Part shown: positions 35,573-45,876 of the stretch, piece after piece
Layout of the letters: the number at the start of each line of letters is the position of its first letter
How positions within the stretch are numbered: position 1 is the first letter of the stretch
Source of the DNA: Bacillus sp. AFS088145
GTDB lineage: Bacteria > Bacillota > Bacilli > Bacillales > Bacillaceae_G
Reading direction: 5' to 3'
Assembly (NCBI RefSeq): GCF_002564465.1
Contig: NZ_NUUX01000010.1
Location: forward strand, 65,170-129,169
Length of the DNA stretch: 64,000 bases
Notes under the pieces: generated by a model
Told to the model about the DNA's origin: nothing
Database searches by the model: none
The model's input: the letters and a program-made list of their open reading frames with translations, nothing else
Position numbers and translations under genes: made by a program

Positions 35573-36381
35573 TCTTCGTGTTAGCCGGAACAAGTGATGC
35601 AAGAGCCCTTGCTTTAGAAATAAAAAATGAAGGCTTCGATCTCCTGGCCTCAGTAGTCACAGAAAATGCAGCAGTTGAATTAAGGGAGTCAGGGATACGT
35701 GTTCAAGTAGGAAGATTAACGGATGCAGACATGGTGGGGGTGATTGACACAAATGGAATTCTAGCGGTTGTCGATGCCAGTCATCCGTTTGCTGAAGAAG
35801 CTTCCAAAAACGCAATCAAGGCTGCCGAAAAGGCGGGAATCCCCTATGTTAGGTATGAACGGGAGTCACAAAAATTCCAATATGACAAAATGAAAGTCGT
35901 CGAAAGCTACAAGGAAGCTGCAGAGCTTGCATTGACCAATAAAGGTGTGGTGATGTTGACGACAGGTAGCAAGACGCTTCAAATTTTCACAGAAAAACTA
36001 TTAGGTAACCCGGACATTCGCTTAATCGCCAGGATGCTGCCTCGTGTGGATAATATGGAAAAATGTGAGCAACTAGGGCTGCCGCAGAAAAATATTATTG
36101 CAATCCAGGGCCCATTTTCAAAAGAGTTCGACAAAGCCCTATATAAGCAATATGGGGTGAGCTTAATGGTGACTAAAGAGAGTGGGAAAGTTGGATCGGT
36201 CGATGAAAAGGTGGAAGCCGCCAAGGAACTGGGGATTGAGGTTATCCTTATTGGCCGCCCGAAACTGAATTATGGCACCGTCTATGCTAATTTTATCGAT
36301 GTCATCGCAGAAATAAATAAAAAGATTGGTTCCACACCAACGTCACAACAGAACAATCATTTTAATACAGGAGTGAGATAA
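35569..36381 (+). CDS. cbiJ: CbiJ, cobalt-precorrin-6A reductase
   Basis: A 270-residue NAD(P)H-dependent reductase of the CobK/CbiJ family, acting on cobalt-precorrin-6A in the corrin ring pathway. Motifs are IFVLAGTSDARALALEI at the N-terminus, VVDASHPFAEEASKNA, VRYERES, VMLTTGSKTLQIF and LMVTKESGKVGSVDEKVEAA. The last is the nucleotide-binding GS-rich segment. The ATG overlaps the cbiX stop (ATGA) and the stop abuts the cbiC start, so the three are translationally coupled. Confidence 0.92.
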   Translation: MIFVLAGTSDARALALEIKNEGFDLLASVVTENAAVELRESGIRVQVGRLTDADMVGVIDTNGILAVVDASHPFAEEASKNAIKAAEKAGIPYVRYERESQKFQYDKMKVVESYKEAAELALTNKGVVMLTTGSKTLQIFTEKLLGNPDIRLIARMLPRVDNMEKCEQLGLPQKNIIAIQGPFSKEFDKALYKQYGVSLMVTKESGKVGSVDEKVEAAKELGIEVILIGRPKLNYGTVYANFIDVIAEINKKIGSTPTSQQNNHFNTGVR

Positions 36382-37029
36382 ATGGATTTTCGTACCGAAT
36401 TTAAACCGTTAACCGTCCAACCGGAACAGATTGAAGGTAGAAGTTTTGAAATGATTAATGAAGAAATTGGTGAGCACCCTTTCACCGAGGAACAGTATCC
36501 AATTGTCCAGCGTATCATCCATGCATCCGCTGATTTTGAACTTGGGCAAAGCGTCCTCTTCCATCCTGACGCTATTCAGTCCGGTATTCGGGCGATTCGG
36601 AGCGGGAAAATGGTAGTTGCGGATGTTCAAATGATTCAAAGTGGGGCAAATAAAGCGAGAATTCAAAAATTCGGAGGAGAAATCAAAGTCTATATTTCCG
36701 ATCCAGATGTCATCCAGGAAGCCAAACGGCTGAATACAACAAGGGCGATTATTTCGATGCGGAAGGCGATCAAAGAAGCAGATGGCGGTATTTTTGCCAT
36801 TGGGAATGCCCCAACTGCCTTACTCGAACTTATCCGTCTGATTAAAGAAGGAGAAGCAAAACCTGGTCTTGTCATTGGATTGCCTGTTGGGTTTGTTTCT
36901 GCGGCTGAGTCAAAAGAAGAACTAGCTAAGCTCGATATCCCATTCATCACCAATATTGGCCGGAAAGGTGGCAGTACAGTGACCGTTGCTGCATTAAATG
37001 CCATTTCCATTATGGCTGAACGGGGATAA
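36382..37029 (+). CDS. cbiC: CbiC, cobalt-precorrin-8 methylmutase
   Basis: A 215-residue mutase that moves the C11 methyl group to C12, giving cobyrinate. The conserved catalytic His lies in VQRIIHASADFELG. Other family markers are ADVQMIQSGANKAR and IFAIGNAPTALLELI, plus GLPVGFVSAAESKEEL and IGRKGGSTVTVAALNA. Its length fits the family. It begins right after the cbiJ stop and is followed by cbiD three bases later. Confidence 0.93.
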   Translation: MDFRTEFKPLTVQPEQIEGRSFEMINEEIGEHPFTEEQYPIVQRIIHASADFELGQSVLFHPDAIQSGIRAIRSGKMVVADVQMIQSGANKARIQKFGGEIKVYISDPDVIQEAKRLNTTRAIISMRKAIKEADGGIFAIGNAPTALLELIRLIKEGEAKPGLVIGLPVGFVSAAESKEELAKLDIPFITNIGRKGGSTVTVAALNAISIMAERG

Positions 37030-37032
37030 CCC

Positions 37033-38136
37033 ATGCAGGAAGTACCAAAAGGAAAGCTGCGGGAAGGATATACGACTGGGGCTTGTGCAACAGCAACCAC
37101 CAAAGCAGCGCTGACGGCATTAATTACCGGTGAACCGCAAACAGAATCAACGATATACTTGCCCGTTAAGCGGTTTGCAACCTTCCAGGTAGAAAGCTGT
37201 GAAGTAACGGAACAAATGGCTACCGCCAGTACGATAAAAGACGCGGGGGATGACCCAGATGCAACCCATGGGGCCTTGATTGTTTCCACTGTGTCATGGC
37301 TCGATGAACCAGGCATTGTGCTTGATGGTGGAATTGGAGTTGGCCGCGTTACGAAGGACGGCTTGCCCGTTCCTGTCGGCGAGGCCGCGATTAACCCCGT
37401 TCCCCGCAGGATGATCCAGGAGACAGCCGAAGGGATATTAAAAGAATTCGGGATTACAAGAGGCATTAAAATCGTCATTTCCGTACCAGCGGGTGAAGAA
37501 ATCGCTAAAAAAACACTCAATGGACGCTTAGGAATCATTGGCGGGATTTCTATTCTCGGTACCCGCGGGATTGTCGTTCCTTTTTCCACAGCCGCGTATA
37601 AAGCCAGTATCATCCAGGCAATTAGTGTTGCCCGGGCAAGTGGCTGCGAGCACGTTGTCATTACAACAGGCGGGCGGAGCGAGAAAAATGCCATGAAGCA
37701 ATTCCCCGAGCTGTCTGAAGAAGCTTTTATCGAAATGGGTGACTTTGTGGGGTTTACCCTTAAACAATGCAAGAAGCAAGAGGTAAAGAGAGTTTCGATG
37801 GTCGGCATGATGGGGAAATTCTCAAAAGTGGCTATGGGGATCATGATGGTCCACTCAAAAAGTGCCCCGATAGATTTTGATTTTTTAGCTGAGGTGGCAA
37901 GTCGTACCGGTGCTGATGCTACCCTGGTCGAGGAAATTCGAACTGCCAATACGGCATCACAGGTTGGTGATTTGATGACAGCACAGGGCCACCTATCCTT
38001 TTTCGAAATGCTTAGCGACTATTGCTGCGTCGCTGCGTTAAAGGAAGTCGATGGTGGGATCGACATAGATACGACCCTTTATACCATGAAGGGGCAATTG
38101 TTAGGAAAGGCGGTGCGAAAGAGTGGCATCAATTAA
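37033..38136 (+). CDS. cbiD: CbiD, cobalt-precorrin-5B C1-methyltransferase
   Basis: A 367-residue enzyme that methylates C1 of cobalt-precorrin-5B. It opens with [19 protein letters not shown], the family signature. It also contains [55 protein letters not shown] and [17 protein letters not shown], and a late [15 protein letters not shown] long antisense frame covers much of the gene but is only a shadow. The stop lies inside the start of cbiET. Confidence 0.94.
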   Translation: MQEVPKGKLREGYTTGACATATTKAALTALITGEPQTESTIYLPVKRFATFQVESCEVTEQMATASTIKDAGDDPDATHGALIVSTVSWLDEPGIVLDGGIGVGRVTKDGLPVPVGEAAINPVPRRMIQETAEGILKEFGITRGIKIVISVPAGEEIAKKTLNGRLGIIGGISILGTRGIVVPFSTAAYKASIIQAISVARASGCEHVVITTGGRSEKNAMKQFPELSEEAFIEMGDFVGFTLKQCKKQEVKRVSMVGMMGKFSKVAMGIMMVHSKSAPIDFDFLAEVASRTGADATLVEEIRTANTASQVGDLMTAQGHLSFFEMLSDYCCVAALKEVDGGIDIDTTLYTMKGQLLGKAVRKSGIN

Positions 38137-39328
38137 AATGATCGGCATTGGGGACGAAGGGAAAGTCAGCCTACTCCCGATGTACGAAAAGTGGATTAAT
38201 GAAAGTGAACTATTAATAGGAGGAAAAAGACAGCTTGCTTTTTTTTCTGAATTCGCCGGCGAAAAAATGCCGATTGAAGGTGGGCTTTATTCCCTAGTGG
38301 AACGGTTGCAGTCGGAGACTAGAAACGTAGTGATTCTAGCTTCAGGAGACCCGTTATTCTATGGAATTGGAAGCTATTTATCTTCTAAAATCGATTTGGA
38401 TATTTATCCATATATAAGTTCAATCCAGCTTGCTTTTGCCAGAATGAAAGAAAGATGGCAGGATGCTTATTTTACTAGTGTTCACGGTAGGAGTATAAAA
38501 GGGCTGGCACAGCGAGTCGATGGGAAAAAAACAATCGCAATCTTAACCGACACAGAAAATTCCCCAAATAAAATCGCTCAGTATTTACTTTCCTTTGGCA
38601 TGACTGAATATGAGGCGTTTGTTGGCGAGAACCTTGGCGGTGATAAGGAACGATGCCGCTGGTTTCCCCTTGCTGAAATGAAAGATGAGGAGTTTTCACC
38701 GCTAAATGTAGTAATTCTTAAGAAAAAGGGGGAAAGCCCACATTGGCCGATTGGCATTGACGATTCGGAATTTTTACAGCGTAAACCAGATAAGGGCTTA
38801 ATTACAAAAAAAGAAATTCGCACACTAAGCATTAGTGGCCTAAGGTTAAAAGAAGATAGCACGGTTTGGGATATTGGGACATGCACAGGTTCTGTTGCGA
38901 TTGAGGCTGCGAAAATCGCCAGGGAAGGACAAGTGTTTGCCATCGAAAAGAACGAGGGCGACTTAGAAAACTGTAAGCAAAATTTAGCAAAGTTTCGTGT
39001 GGATGCAACACTCGTCCATGGGAAAGCACCAGAGGGACTAGAAACCTTCCCGGATCCGGATGCGGTATTTATTGGCGGGACGGCAGGTGGGATGGAAGAC
39101 ATTTTGGATATTTGCTGTAGCCGCTTGAAAGCTTGTGGACGCATTGTCTTAAATGCCGTCACAATTGAAAATCTATCAGAAGCGATGCTTGTGTTTAAAG
39201 AGCGGGGATATGAGACGAACATTACTCTTGCTCAAATATCCAGAAGTAAGCCCATTTTGAATTTGACAAGATTTGATGCATTAAATCCGATTTACATAAT
39301 CGAAGCATGGCGCAAGGAAGGGGAGTAA
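38123..39328 (+). CDS. cbiET: CbiET fusion, C5/C15-methyltransferase and C12-decarboxylase
   Basis: A 401-residue bifunctional enzyme for the step from cobalt-precorrin-7. Residues 1-200 are the CbiE methylase ([33 protein letters not shown]), and residues about 215-400 the CbiT methyltransferase. The CbiT SAM motif is [19 protein letters not shown], followed by [17 protein letters not shown]. The first ATG is at 38138, but GTG 38123 overlaps the cbiD stop and gives a full N-terminal strand. Either could be used. Confidence 0.92.
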   Translation: MASIKMIGIGDEGKVSLLPMYEKWINESELLIGGKRQLAFFSEFAGEKMPIEGGLYSLVERLQSETRNVVILASGDPLFYGIGSYLSSKIDLDIYPYISSIQLAFARMKERWQDAYFTSVHGRSIKGLAQRVDGKKTIAILTDTENSPNKIAQYLLSFGMTEYEAFVGENLGGDKERCRWFPLAEMKDEEFSPLNVVILKKKGESPHWPIGIDDSEFLQRKPDKGLITKKEIRTLSISGLRLKEDSTVWDIGTCTGSVAIEAAKIAREGQVFAIEKNEGDLENCKQNLAKFRVDATLVHGKAPEGLETFPDPDAVFIGGTAGGMEDILDICCSRLKACGRIVLNAVTIENLSEAMLVFKERGYETNITLAQISRSKPILNLTRFDALNPIYIIEAWRKEGE

Positions 39329-39330
39329 AC

Positions 39331-40032
39331 ATGTTAGGTACATTATACGGCCTTGGGGTTGGCCCAGGGGATCCAGAGCTCATTACCGTTAAGGCGTTTC
39401 GTAAATTAAAGGAATCACCAGTGATTGCCTATCCGAAAAAACAAAAGGGCAGCAAAAGTTATGCCCATCGAATCATTGATGTTTATTTTCAATCGAACGA
39501 AAAAGAAATGCTGGGCCTTGTTTTTCCAATGACAAAGGATCCAGCCACATTAGAAAGAAAATGGACGGAAACCGTGGAAAATGTATGGGCGAAGCTGCAG
39601 GAGGGAAAGGATGTTGCTTTTGTAACTGAAGGGGACCCTCTTTTATACAGCACTTTTATTCATATGATGCGTTTGATGCAGCAGAAGTATCCGCAGGTTC
39701 CGATTGAAGTTGTTCCGGGGATTTCGTCCATCAATGGGGCGGCTTCTAGGCTGGGAATTCCATTGGCAGATGGGGATGAGCATGTGGCGATTGTTCCAGC
39801 ACGGGATGACTATGAAACCATGAAAAAAGTCATTCAAGACAATGATTGTGTCATTTTTATAAAAGTAGCGAAAGTGATTGATTTAATGCTAGAAGTATTA
39901 CGAGATTTAGATTTGCTTGACAAGGCTTCAGTCGTCACAAAGGTAACATCTGATGAAGAAATTATTTGGAGGGCAGATGAGCTCGAAGGAGCTGAGCTTG
40001 AATATTTAACACTAATGGTGGTGAGAAAATGA
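39331..40032 (+). CDS. cbiL: CbiL, cobalt-factor II C20-methyltransferase
   Basis: A 233-residue tetrapyrrole methylase using S-adenosylmethionine to methylate C20. Motifs are LGVGPGDPELITVKAFRKL, VAFVTEGDPLLYSTFIHMM, EVVPGISSINGAASRLGIP and CVIFIKVAKVIDLML. ATG 39331 is chosen because AAGGGGAG precedes it; the in-frame ATG at 39307 lies within cbiET and lacks a site. Its stop overlaps the start of cbiF (ATGA). Confidence 0.92.
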   Translation: MLGTLYGLGVGPGDPELITVKAFRKLKESPVIAYPKKQKGSKSYAHRIIDVYFQSNEKEMLGLVFPMTKDPATLERKWTETVENVWAKLQEGKDVAFVTEGDPLLYSTFIHMMRLMQQKYPQVPIEVVPGISSINGAASRLGIPLADGDEHVAIVPARDDYETMKKVIQDNDCVIFIKVAKVIDLMLEVLRDLDLLDKASVVTKVTSDEEIIWRADELEGAELEYLTLMVVRK

Positions 40033-40802
40033 AGCTTTATATCATTGGTGCCGGACCGGGCGATCCTGATTTAATCACGGTAAAAGGTCTTCAGCATCTT
40101 CAGGAGGCAGATGTTATTCTATATGCGGATTCTCTTGTAAATGAAGACTTAATTGCAAAAGCAAAACCTTCCGCCGAAATATTGAAAACCGCCGGGATGC
40201 ACTTAGAAGAAATGGTTGACGTCATGGCTGAACGAATCCTGCAAGGGAAAAAGGTTGTTCGTGTACACACGGGCGATCCGGCTGTCTATGGGGCAATTAT
40301 GGAACAAATCGTCTTGTTAAAGAAAAGAGGAATCGAAATAGAGATTGTTCCAGGTGTGAGCTCTGTGTTTGCGGCAGCCGCGGCCGCTCAAGCTGAGCTG
40401 ACGATTCCTGATTTAACCCAAACAGTGATCCTGACAAGAGCCGAGGGTAGGACACCTGTGCCAGAATTTGAAAAGCTAGCAGATTTAGCAAAACATCATT
40501 GCACGATTTCGCTTTTCTTAAGTGCGACGTTAACGAAGAAACTTGTCAAGGAATTGACCGGGGCAGGCTGGAGAAAGGATACTCCTGTTGCAGTTGTTTA
40601 TAAAGCGTCGTGGCCGGATCAAAAAATTGTCCGGACCACACTAGAACACTTGGACGAGGATATGAGGGTAAACGGAATTCGTAAACAGGCGATGATTTTA
40701 GCCGGATGGGCGCTAGATGAAAACATCCACGAACAAGATTATCGTTCCAAGCTGTATGACAAAACGTTTACACACGGATTCCGCAAGGGGGTGGAATCGT
40801 AA
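40029..40802 (+). CDS. cbiF: CbiF, cobalt-precorrin-4 C11-methyltransferase
   Basis: A 257-residue tetrapyrrole methylase methylating C11. It has the usual IIGAGPGDPDLITVKGLQ start, YADSLVNEDLI, VVRVHTGDPAVYGAIMEQI, EIVPGVSSVFAAAAAAQAEL and TVILTRAEGRTPVPE. The last is typical of CbiF/CobM. Its start overlaps the cbiL stop and its stop overlaps the cbiG start (TAATG). The adjacent methylases cbiL and cbiF are clearly paralogous. Confidence 0.93.
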   Translation: MKLYIIGAGPGDPDLITVKGLQHLQEADVILYADSLVNEDLIAKAKPSAEILKTAGMHLEEMVDVMAERILQGKKVVRVHTGDPAVYGAIMEQIVLLKKRGIEIEIVPGVSSVFAAAAAAQAELTIPDLTQTVILTRAEGRTPVPEFEKLADLAKHHCTISLFLSATLTKKLVKELTGAGWRKDTPVAVVYKASWPDQKIVRTTLEHLDEDMRVNGIRKQAMILAGWALDENIHEQDYRSKLYDKTFTHGFRKGVES

Positions 40803-41923
40803 TGATCGAGCTCCAAGAAGCGCAAAGGGCGGTCATCCAGCAGAAGGGGGACTATGCGGTTGTCGCCATTACAAAGCATGGGGTCGAACTGGCCCGTAAG
40901 CTGGGACATTCGTTTCAAAATGCCGATGTGTACTATATGGCGAAGTTTGAAAAAGGAGATGAGAGGAACAAGGACATCCAGTTATTTACCGGGAGCGTTC
41001 GCCTTCTTCTGCCCTCTCTTTTCGAGGCCTATAAGGGGCTGATAATTATCATTTCCCTTGGAGCCGTGGTACGAATGATTGCACCTATTTTAAAGGATAA
41101 AAAAACAGATCCTGCGGTTGTCGTTATCGATGATAAGGGCGAACATGTGATCAGCGTGCTGTCAGGCCATATCGGTGGTGCAAATGAACTAACGAAAGAA
41201 GTGGCGGCCTCTCTACAGGCCCGTCCCATTATTACCACAGCTTCTGATGTACAGGAAACGATTGCGGTTGATTTGTTCGGGAAACGATTTGGCTGGATTT
41301 GGGACTCGGCTGATAAGTTGACGCCCGTTAGCGCTTCGGTTGTGAACGAAGAAAAAATCGCCGTGGTTCAGGAGTCAGGTGAAAAAGACTGGTGGTCATA
41401 TGACCGACCGCTACCAGGAAATATTCAGCCGTATTCATCGATCCAAGAAGCGCTGGCCACAAAGCCAGATGCTGCCTTAGTAGTAACCCACCGGAATTTA
41501 TCCGAAGAAGAAACGGAGATTTTACAGAATGGTGTTTTATATCGACCAAAGGTGATCGTCCTTGGATTGGGTTGCAACCGTGGGACCACTGCAGCGGAAA
41601 TCGAAGCAGTAATCGACGAAACGCTTGAAGAATTAGGGTTTTCAAAAAAAAGTGTCAAAGCGATTTGCACGATTGATCTAAAAAAGGATGAGGCGGGACT
41701 GCTTGAAGTAGCGAAAAAAAACCACTGGGAGTTTATTTTTTACACCCCAGCTGAATTGAATTCGATTAAACTTCAGAACCCTTCTGAAACAGTCTTTAAA
41801 TTTACCGGTGCATACGGCGTCAGTGAGCCGGCTGCTTTATTGTACAGCGCAGCGGAACATCTAACGTTGATAAAGAAGAAATCAGGTAATGTTACCATTT
41901 CAGTAGCGGTGATACCCTATTGA
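40802..41923 (+). CDS. cbiG: CbiG, cobalt-precorrin-5A hydrolase
   Basis: A 373-residue enzyme that opens the delta-lactone ring of cobalt-precorrin-5A, releasing acetaldehyde. The N-terminal and central parts contain GLIIIISLGAVVRMIAPILKD and VVVIDDKGEHVISVLSGHIGGAN. The C-terminal CobE-like domain has VIVLGLGCNRGTTAAEIEAVI, TIDLKKDEAGLLEVA and FKFTGAYGVSEPAALL. It overlaps cbiF by one base. The stop comes 17 bases before cbiA. Confidence 0.92.
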   Translation: MIELQEAQRAVIQQKGDYAVVAITKHGVELARKLGHSFQNADVYYMAKFEKGDERNKDIQLFTGSVRLLLPSLFEAYKGLIIIISLGAVVRMIAPILKDKKTDPAVVVIDDKGEHVISVLSGHIGGANELTKEVAASLQARPIITTASDVQETIAVDLFGKRFGWIWDSADKLTPVSASVVNEEKIAVVQESGEKDWWSYDRPLPGNIQPYSSIQEALATKPDAALVVTHRNLSEEETEILQNGVLYRPKVIVLGLGCNRGTTAAEIEAVIDETLEELGFSKKSVKAICTIDLKKDEAGLLEVAKKNHWEFIFYTPAELNSIKLQNPSETVFKFTGAYGVSEPAALLYSAAEHLTLIKKKSGNVTISVAVIPY

Positions 41924-41940
41924 GAGAGGAGGGAAATAGA

Positions 41941-43311
41941 ATGTCTACTCGTAGACTTGTGATTGCAGGGACAGGCAGCGGTGTCGGAAAAACGACGCTG
42001 ACAATCGGGCTGATGTCTGCTTTAAGGAAAAAGGGCTATACAGTCCAGGGCTTTAAATGCGGTCCAGATTATATTGATCCGACCTATCATACGGCGGTCA
42101 CGGGGAGAACGTCAAGAAACATTGACAGCTGGATGCTCAACCACGAGATGGTCAAAGAAATTGTCAACCGTGCAAGTAATGGCGCGGATATTTCCGTCAT
42201 CGAGGGGGTTATGGGATTTTTTGATGGGAAAAATCCTCTAAATAATACGGGATCAACTGCCGAAATCGGTCTCGTCACCGAAAGTCCGGTCATTTTGGTC
42301 GTGAATTGTGCCAGCATGGCCCGTAGTGCTGCGGCCATTGTGAAGGGATTTCAAACGTTTTCGAAGGAAGCCAATATTGTCGGGGTGATCGCCAATCGGG
42401 TGGGTAGCGAAGGGCATTTTAAAATCGTTCAAACCGCGATTGAGCAAGAATGCGGTATTCCCGTCCTTGGCTATTTGAAAAGAAACGAGGAACTCTCGAT
42501 TCCGGAACGGCATTTAGGGTTGATTCCCTCCGTTGAACGGGGAGAATTGAATCCATATTTTGAGCAACTAGGTGAATTAGTCCTTGAAACCGTTGATGTA
42601 GATTCCATATATGACTTGGCACAAGCCCCGCTTTTAAAAATAAAAGAATCCCAGTTTAAAAGAGCGGAGCAGGCAACTGTAAAAATTGCAGTCGCACGAG
42701 ATGCCGCTTTTAATTTTTACTATCAGGAAAACCTCGACATGTTAGCAGCCGCCGGAGCCGAGCTAATCGAGTTCTCTCCATTAAAAGGTGAATGCCTGCC
42801 GGAACATGTCGATGGCTTATATATCGGTGGCGGTTTCCCAGAGGAATTTGCGGAAGAGCTGACCAAACAGACAGAGGTAAAAAACTCGATTCGAACGGCC
42901 ATTGAAAAAGGACTTCCAACCTTGGCGGAATGCGGCGGGTTTATGTACTTAACTGAATCGTTGGAAACAACGGGTGAAACGAGTTACAAAATGGTCGGGA
43001 TCATTCCTGGAAAGGTGAAAATGCAGACAAAACTAGCTGCTTTGGGATACCGGGAAATCACTGCAGAAGAAGAAAATTTCTTGTTAGCAGGAAATCTGAC
43101 TGCAAGAGGCCATGAATTTCACTACTCCACCTTTCATGCGAGAACGGTTTTTGAACCGGCCTACCAAACGCAAGGAATTCGTGGATTTAAGCAGGAGGGC
43201 TATAGGAAAGGGAATTTAATTGCAGGTTATACTCATTTTCATTTTGGCTCATGCCCTGAGCTTGTGGAAAATTGGGTGAAGAAATGTAAGGAGTATAAAC
43301 AAAATGACTAA
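41941..43311 (+). CDS. cbiA: CbiA, cobyrinate a,c-diamide synthase
   Basis: A 456-residue ATP- and glutamine-dependent amidase that adds amides at positions a and c. The N-terminal dethiobiotin-synthetase-like domain starts GTGSGVGKTTLTIGLMSAL (P-loop) with KCGPDYIDPTYH. The C-terminal glutamine amidotransferase domain has GLYIGGGFPEEFAEEL and TLAECGGFMYLTESL, with the nucleophilic Cys. ATG 41941 is chosen over 41920 because GGAGGG precedes it. It overlaps cbiP by eight bases. Confidence 0.93.
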   Translation: MSTRRLVIAGTGSGVGKTTLTIGLMSALRKKGYTVQGFKCGPDYIDPTYHTAVTGRTSRNIDSWMLNHEMVKEIVNRASNGADISVIEGVMGFFDGKNPLNNTGSTAEIGLVTESPVILVVNCASMARSAAAIVKGFQTFSKEANIVGVIANRVGSEGHFKIVQTAIEQECGIPVLGYLKRNEELSIPERHLGLIPSVERGELNPYFEQLGELVLETVDVDSIYDLAQAPLLKIKESQFKRAEQATVKIAVARDAAFNFYYQENLDMLAAAGAELIEFSPLKGECLPEHVDGLYIGGGFPEEFAEELTKQTEVKNSIRTAIEKGLPTLAECGGFMYLTESLETTGETSYKMVGIIPGKVKMQTKLAALGYREITAEEENFLLAGNLTARGHEFHYSTFHARTVFEPAYQTQGIRGFKQEGYRKGNLIAGYTHFHFGSCPELVENWVKKCKEYKQND

Positions 43312-44824
43312 AGCCATACCACTTATGTTTCAAGGTACCAATTCGGATGTCGGCAAAAGTGTTGTCGTGACCGCCTTTTGCCGGATTTTCACCCAAGACG
43401 GATATAAAACGGTTCCATTTAAATCACAAAATATGGCGTTAAATTCCTATATCACAGTTGATGGAAAAGAAATCGGCAGAGCACAAGGTGTTCAGGCCGA
43501 AGCAGCATGTATTCAGGCAACCACCGATATGAACCCGATTTTACTAAAGCCGAACCGGGATAACCAATCCCAAATTGTCGTCCATGGTAAACCATATAAA
43601 AATATGGAAGCAGGAAGGTACCGCCGGGAATTCTTTCAAACTGGATTGGAACTTATTCAACAATCACTGTCCAACCTGTCCCAAAATTATGAACGAGTTG
43701 TAATTGAAGGGGCTGGTAGTCCGGCCGAGATTAATCTGAATGACCGGGAATTGGTTAATATGCGGGTCGCCAAAATGGCGGATGCCCCCGTGATTTTAAT
43801 TGGGGATATCGAAAAAGGCGGAGTGTTTGCTAGTTTAGTAGGAACCCTCCAGCTGATGGAACCCGAGGACCGCGATCGAGTAATTGGTGTAATCATCAAT
43901 AAATTCCGCGGCGATCTCCGCCTGCTAGAATCTGGATTAACGTGGTTTGAGGAGTATACAGGAAAACCCATTCTCGGCGTGATTCCTTACTTGGAGAATT
44001 TAAATATTGATGCCGAGGATTCCGTTATTTTAAATCAATATACATATACTCAAAATACTGAAAAAGAATTGGATATCGCGGTGATTCAGTATCCGAAAAT
44101 CTCAAATTTCACTGATGTCGACCCGTTTTTTGCTGAGCCGGATTGTCATGTCCGTTTTATAACGAGAGCGGATCAATTGCTCCATCCAGATTTAGTCATT
44201 CTTCCGGGCAGCAAGAATACAATTGAAGATTTACTGTTTTTACGAAAGAGCGGCATCGCTCAAAAAATAGCGGAATTACATAAAAAGAAACACTCCGTTC
44301 TTTTCGGGATCTGCGGCGGTTATCAAATGCTCGGTGATAAAATTGAGGATCCGTTGGCGATAGAGTCTCTCCATAAAGAAATCGAAGGCCTTCAGTTACT
44401 TCCAATTGGAACTACCATTACGAAAGATAAGACGACGATCCTATCAAATGGGAAGTTACATCTTTTTGGAAAAAACTTTCATGTAACAGGTTATGAGATT
44501 CATATGGGTGAAACCGTGGCAACAGGAGCGTCCCAAGGGCTTATTTTTACGAATGAAAAATGGGATGGTTGTCATTCTCCAGATGAAACCATCATTGGCA
44601 CTTATTTTCATGGGATATTCCATAATGATGAATTTCGTGAGGAATTACTTAATCAACTCCGCCGTAAAAAGGGTTTGGAGCCCATCCACATGCGCCAATC
44701 TTTTAACCAATTGCGGGAAGAAGCGTTTGACCGGCTGGCAGAACATGTAAGGGCACACGTTAAACTGAATGTCATTGAACATTTAATGAAGGATTATCAA
44801 AAAAGGAGATCACCCAATGAATAG
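43304..44824 (+). CDS. cbiP: CbiP, adenosylcobyric acid synthase (CobQ family)
   Basis: A 506-residue glutamine-dependent amidase that amidates positions b, d, e and g. The P-loop is FQGTNSDVGKSVVVTAFCRI, then FKSQNMALNSYIT and the MNPILLKPNRDNQSQIVV region. The amidotransferase domain has LPGSKNTIEDLLFLR and LFGICGGYQMLGDKIEDP, with the Cys nucleophile, and IIGTYFHGIFHN. It starts inside the end of cbiA and its stop overlaps cobT (ATGA). Confidence 0.94.
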   Translation: MTKAIPLMFQGTNSDVGKSVVVTAFCRIFTQDGYKTVPFKSQNMALNSYITVDGKEIGRAQGVQAEAACIQATTDMNPILLKPNRDNQSQIVVHGKPYKNMEAGRYRREFFQTGLELIQQSLSNLSQNYERVVIEGAGSPAEINLNDRELVNMRVAKMADAPVILIGDIEKGGVFASLVGTLQLMEPEDRDRVIGVIINKFRGDLRLLESGLTWFEEYTGKPILGVIPYLENLNIDAEDSVILNQYTYTQNTEKELDIAVIQYPKISNFTDVDPFFAEPDCHVRFITRADQLLHPDLVILPGSKNTIEDLLFLRKSGIAQKIAELHKKKHSVLFGICGGYQMLGDKIEDPLAIESLHKEIEGLQLLPIGTTITKDKTTILSNGKLHLFGKNFHVTGYEIHMGETVATGASQGLIFTNEKWDGCHSPDETIIGTYFHGIFHNDEFREELLNQLRRKKGLEPIHMRQSFNQLREEAFDRLAEHVRAHVKLNVIEHLMKDYQKRRSPNE

Positions 44825-45857
44825 CGTTATAACAGGAATCCAGCCACTTGATAGAGAAATGGGACAGCAAGTTCGTGAGTATATTGATACGTTAACCAAA
44901 CCTCCGGGCAGTTTGGGGAAATTAGAGGAATTAGCCATTCATCTGTCGGAAATGACATCTGAATCATTCCCAGTCGTATCACCGCCCGGTGTTATAGTTT
45001 TTGCCGCTGATCATGGTGTAGTCGAAGAAGGAGTGTCCGCTTTCCCGCAGGAAGTTACCGTGCAAATGGTCATAAACTTTTTAAACAGCGGTGGGGCCAT
45101 CAATGTTTTTAGCCGGCAAATCGGAGCCATGTTTGAAGTCGTCGATATCGGTGTGGCAGCAGATATTGAGGCTGACGGGTTTGTGAATCGAAAAATTCGC
45201 TATGGAACCAACAATTTTTGCCAACAAGATGCAATTACAAGAGCAGAGGCCGAACAAGCCATCGCAGTTGGCTATGAACGGGCGGAACAGATGATTAAAC
45301 AGGGAATCAAATGCCTAATTGTTGGTGAAATGGGGATCGGTAATACGACGTCAAGCAGTGCGATTGCAGCGGTTTTAAGCGGGCAGGACATCGATGTACT
45401 CGTTGGCCGTGGAACAGGGATTGCACAAGAAAAAATTCGTCATAAACAAGATGTCATCACAAGGGCGATAAAGGAAAGGAACCCTGACCGGAATGATCCC
45501 ATCGATATCTTAGCAAAAATTGGCGGTTTGGAAATTGCCGGAATGACAGGTGCAATGCTCTCCGCCGCTCAAAATCGGATTCCGATATTGGTAGATGGGT
45601 TTATTTGCACGATTGCAGCTCTTTTGGCAAGGGAAATCTGTGTGACAGCAGCGGAGTATATGATTGTCGGCCATCGTTCCGTCGAGCCCGGACATGAAAT
45701 TGCGCTGCAGTTATTAGGCAAAAAGCCACTTCTTGATTTAGATTTGCGGCTAGGAGAAGGAAGTGGGGCAGCAGTGGCCTTTCCAATCTTACAATCAGCA
45801 ACCTTAATGTTAAAAGAAATGGCCACTTTTACATCGGCTGGAATTTCAAATGAGTAA
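44817..45857 (+). CDS. cobT: CobT, nicotinate-nucleotide:dimethylbenzimidazole phosphoribosyltransferase
   Basis: A 346-residue enzyme that makes alpha-ribazole phosphate, the activated lower base of cobalamin. Motifs are TKPPGSLGKLEELAIHL, VIVFAADHGVVEEGVSAFPQ, GEMGIGNTTSSSAIAAVL and the catalytic Glu region in LRLGEGSGAAVAFPIL. Its length is typical. It overlaps the cbiP stop. It needs dimethylbenzimidazole, whose synthesis may involve the nitroreductase-like gene downstream. Confidence 0.94.
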   Translation: MNSVITGIQPLDREMGQQVREYIDTLTKPPGSLGKLEELAIHLSEMTSESFPVVSPPGVIVFAADHGVVEEGVSAFPQEVTVQMVINFLNSGGAINVFSRQIGAMFEVVDIGVAADIEADGFVNRKIRYGTNNFCQQDAITRAEAEQAIAVGYERAEQMIKQGIKCLIVGEMGIGNTTSSSAIAAVLSGQDIDVLVGRGTGIAQEKIRHKQDVITRAIKERNPDRNDPIDILAKIGGLEIAGMTGAMLSAAQNRIPILVDGFICTIAALLAREICVTAAEYMIVGHRSVEPGHEIALQLLGKKPLLDLDLRLGEGSGAAVAFPILQSATLMLKEMATFTSAGISNE

Positions 45858-45876
45858 TTTAGGGAGGAGTTAGAAG

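Noticed and set aside
36690-37949. 419-codon minus-strand frame across cbiC and cbiD
   Set aside because: It is antisense to two well-recognised enzymes, has no family resemblance, and has a Ser/Pro/Ile-rich composition typical of the complement of coding DNA.
38578-39222. 214-codon minus-strand frame over cbiET
   Set aside because: Shadow of a confident gene, with no domain or ribosome-binding site supporting it.
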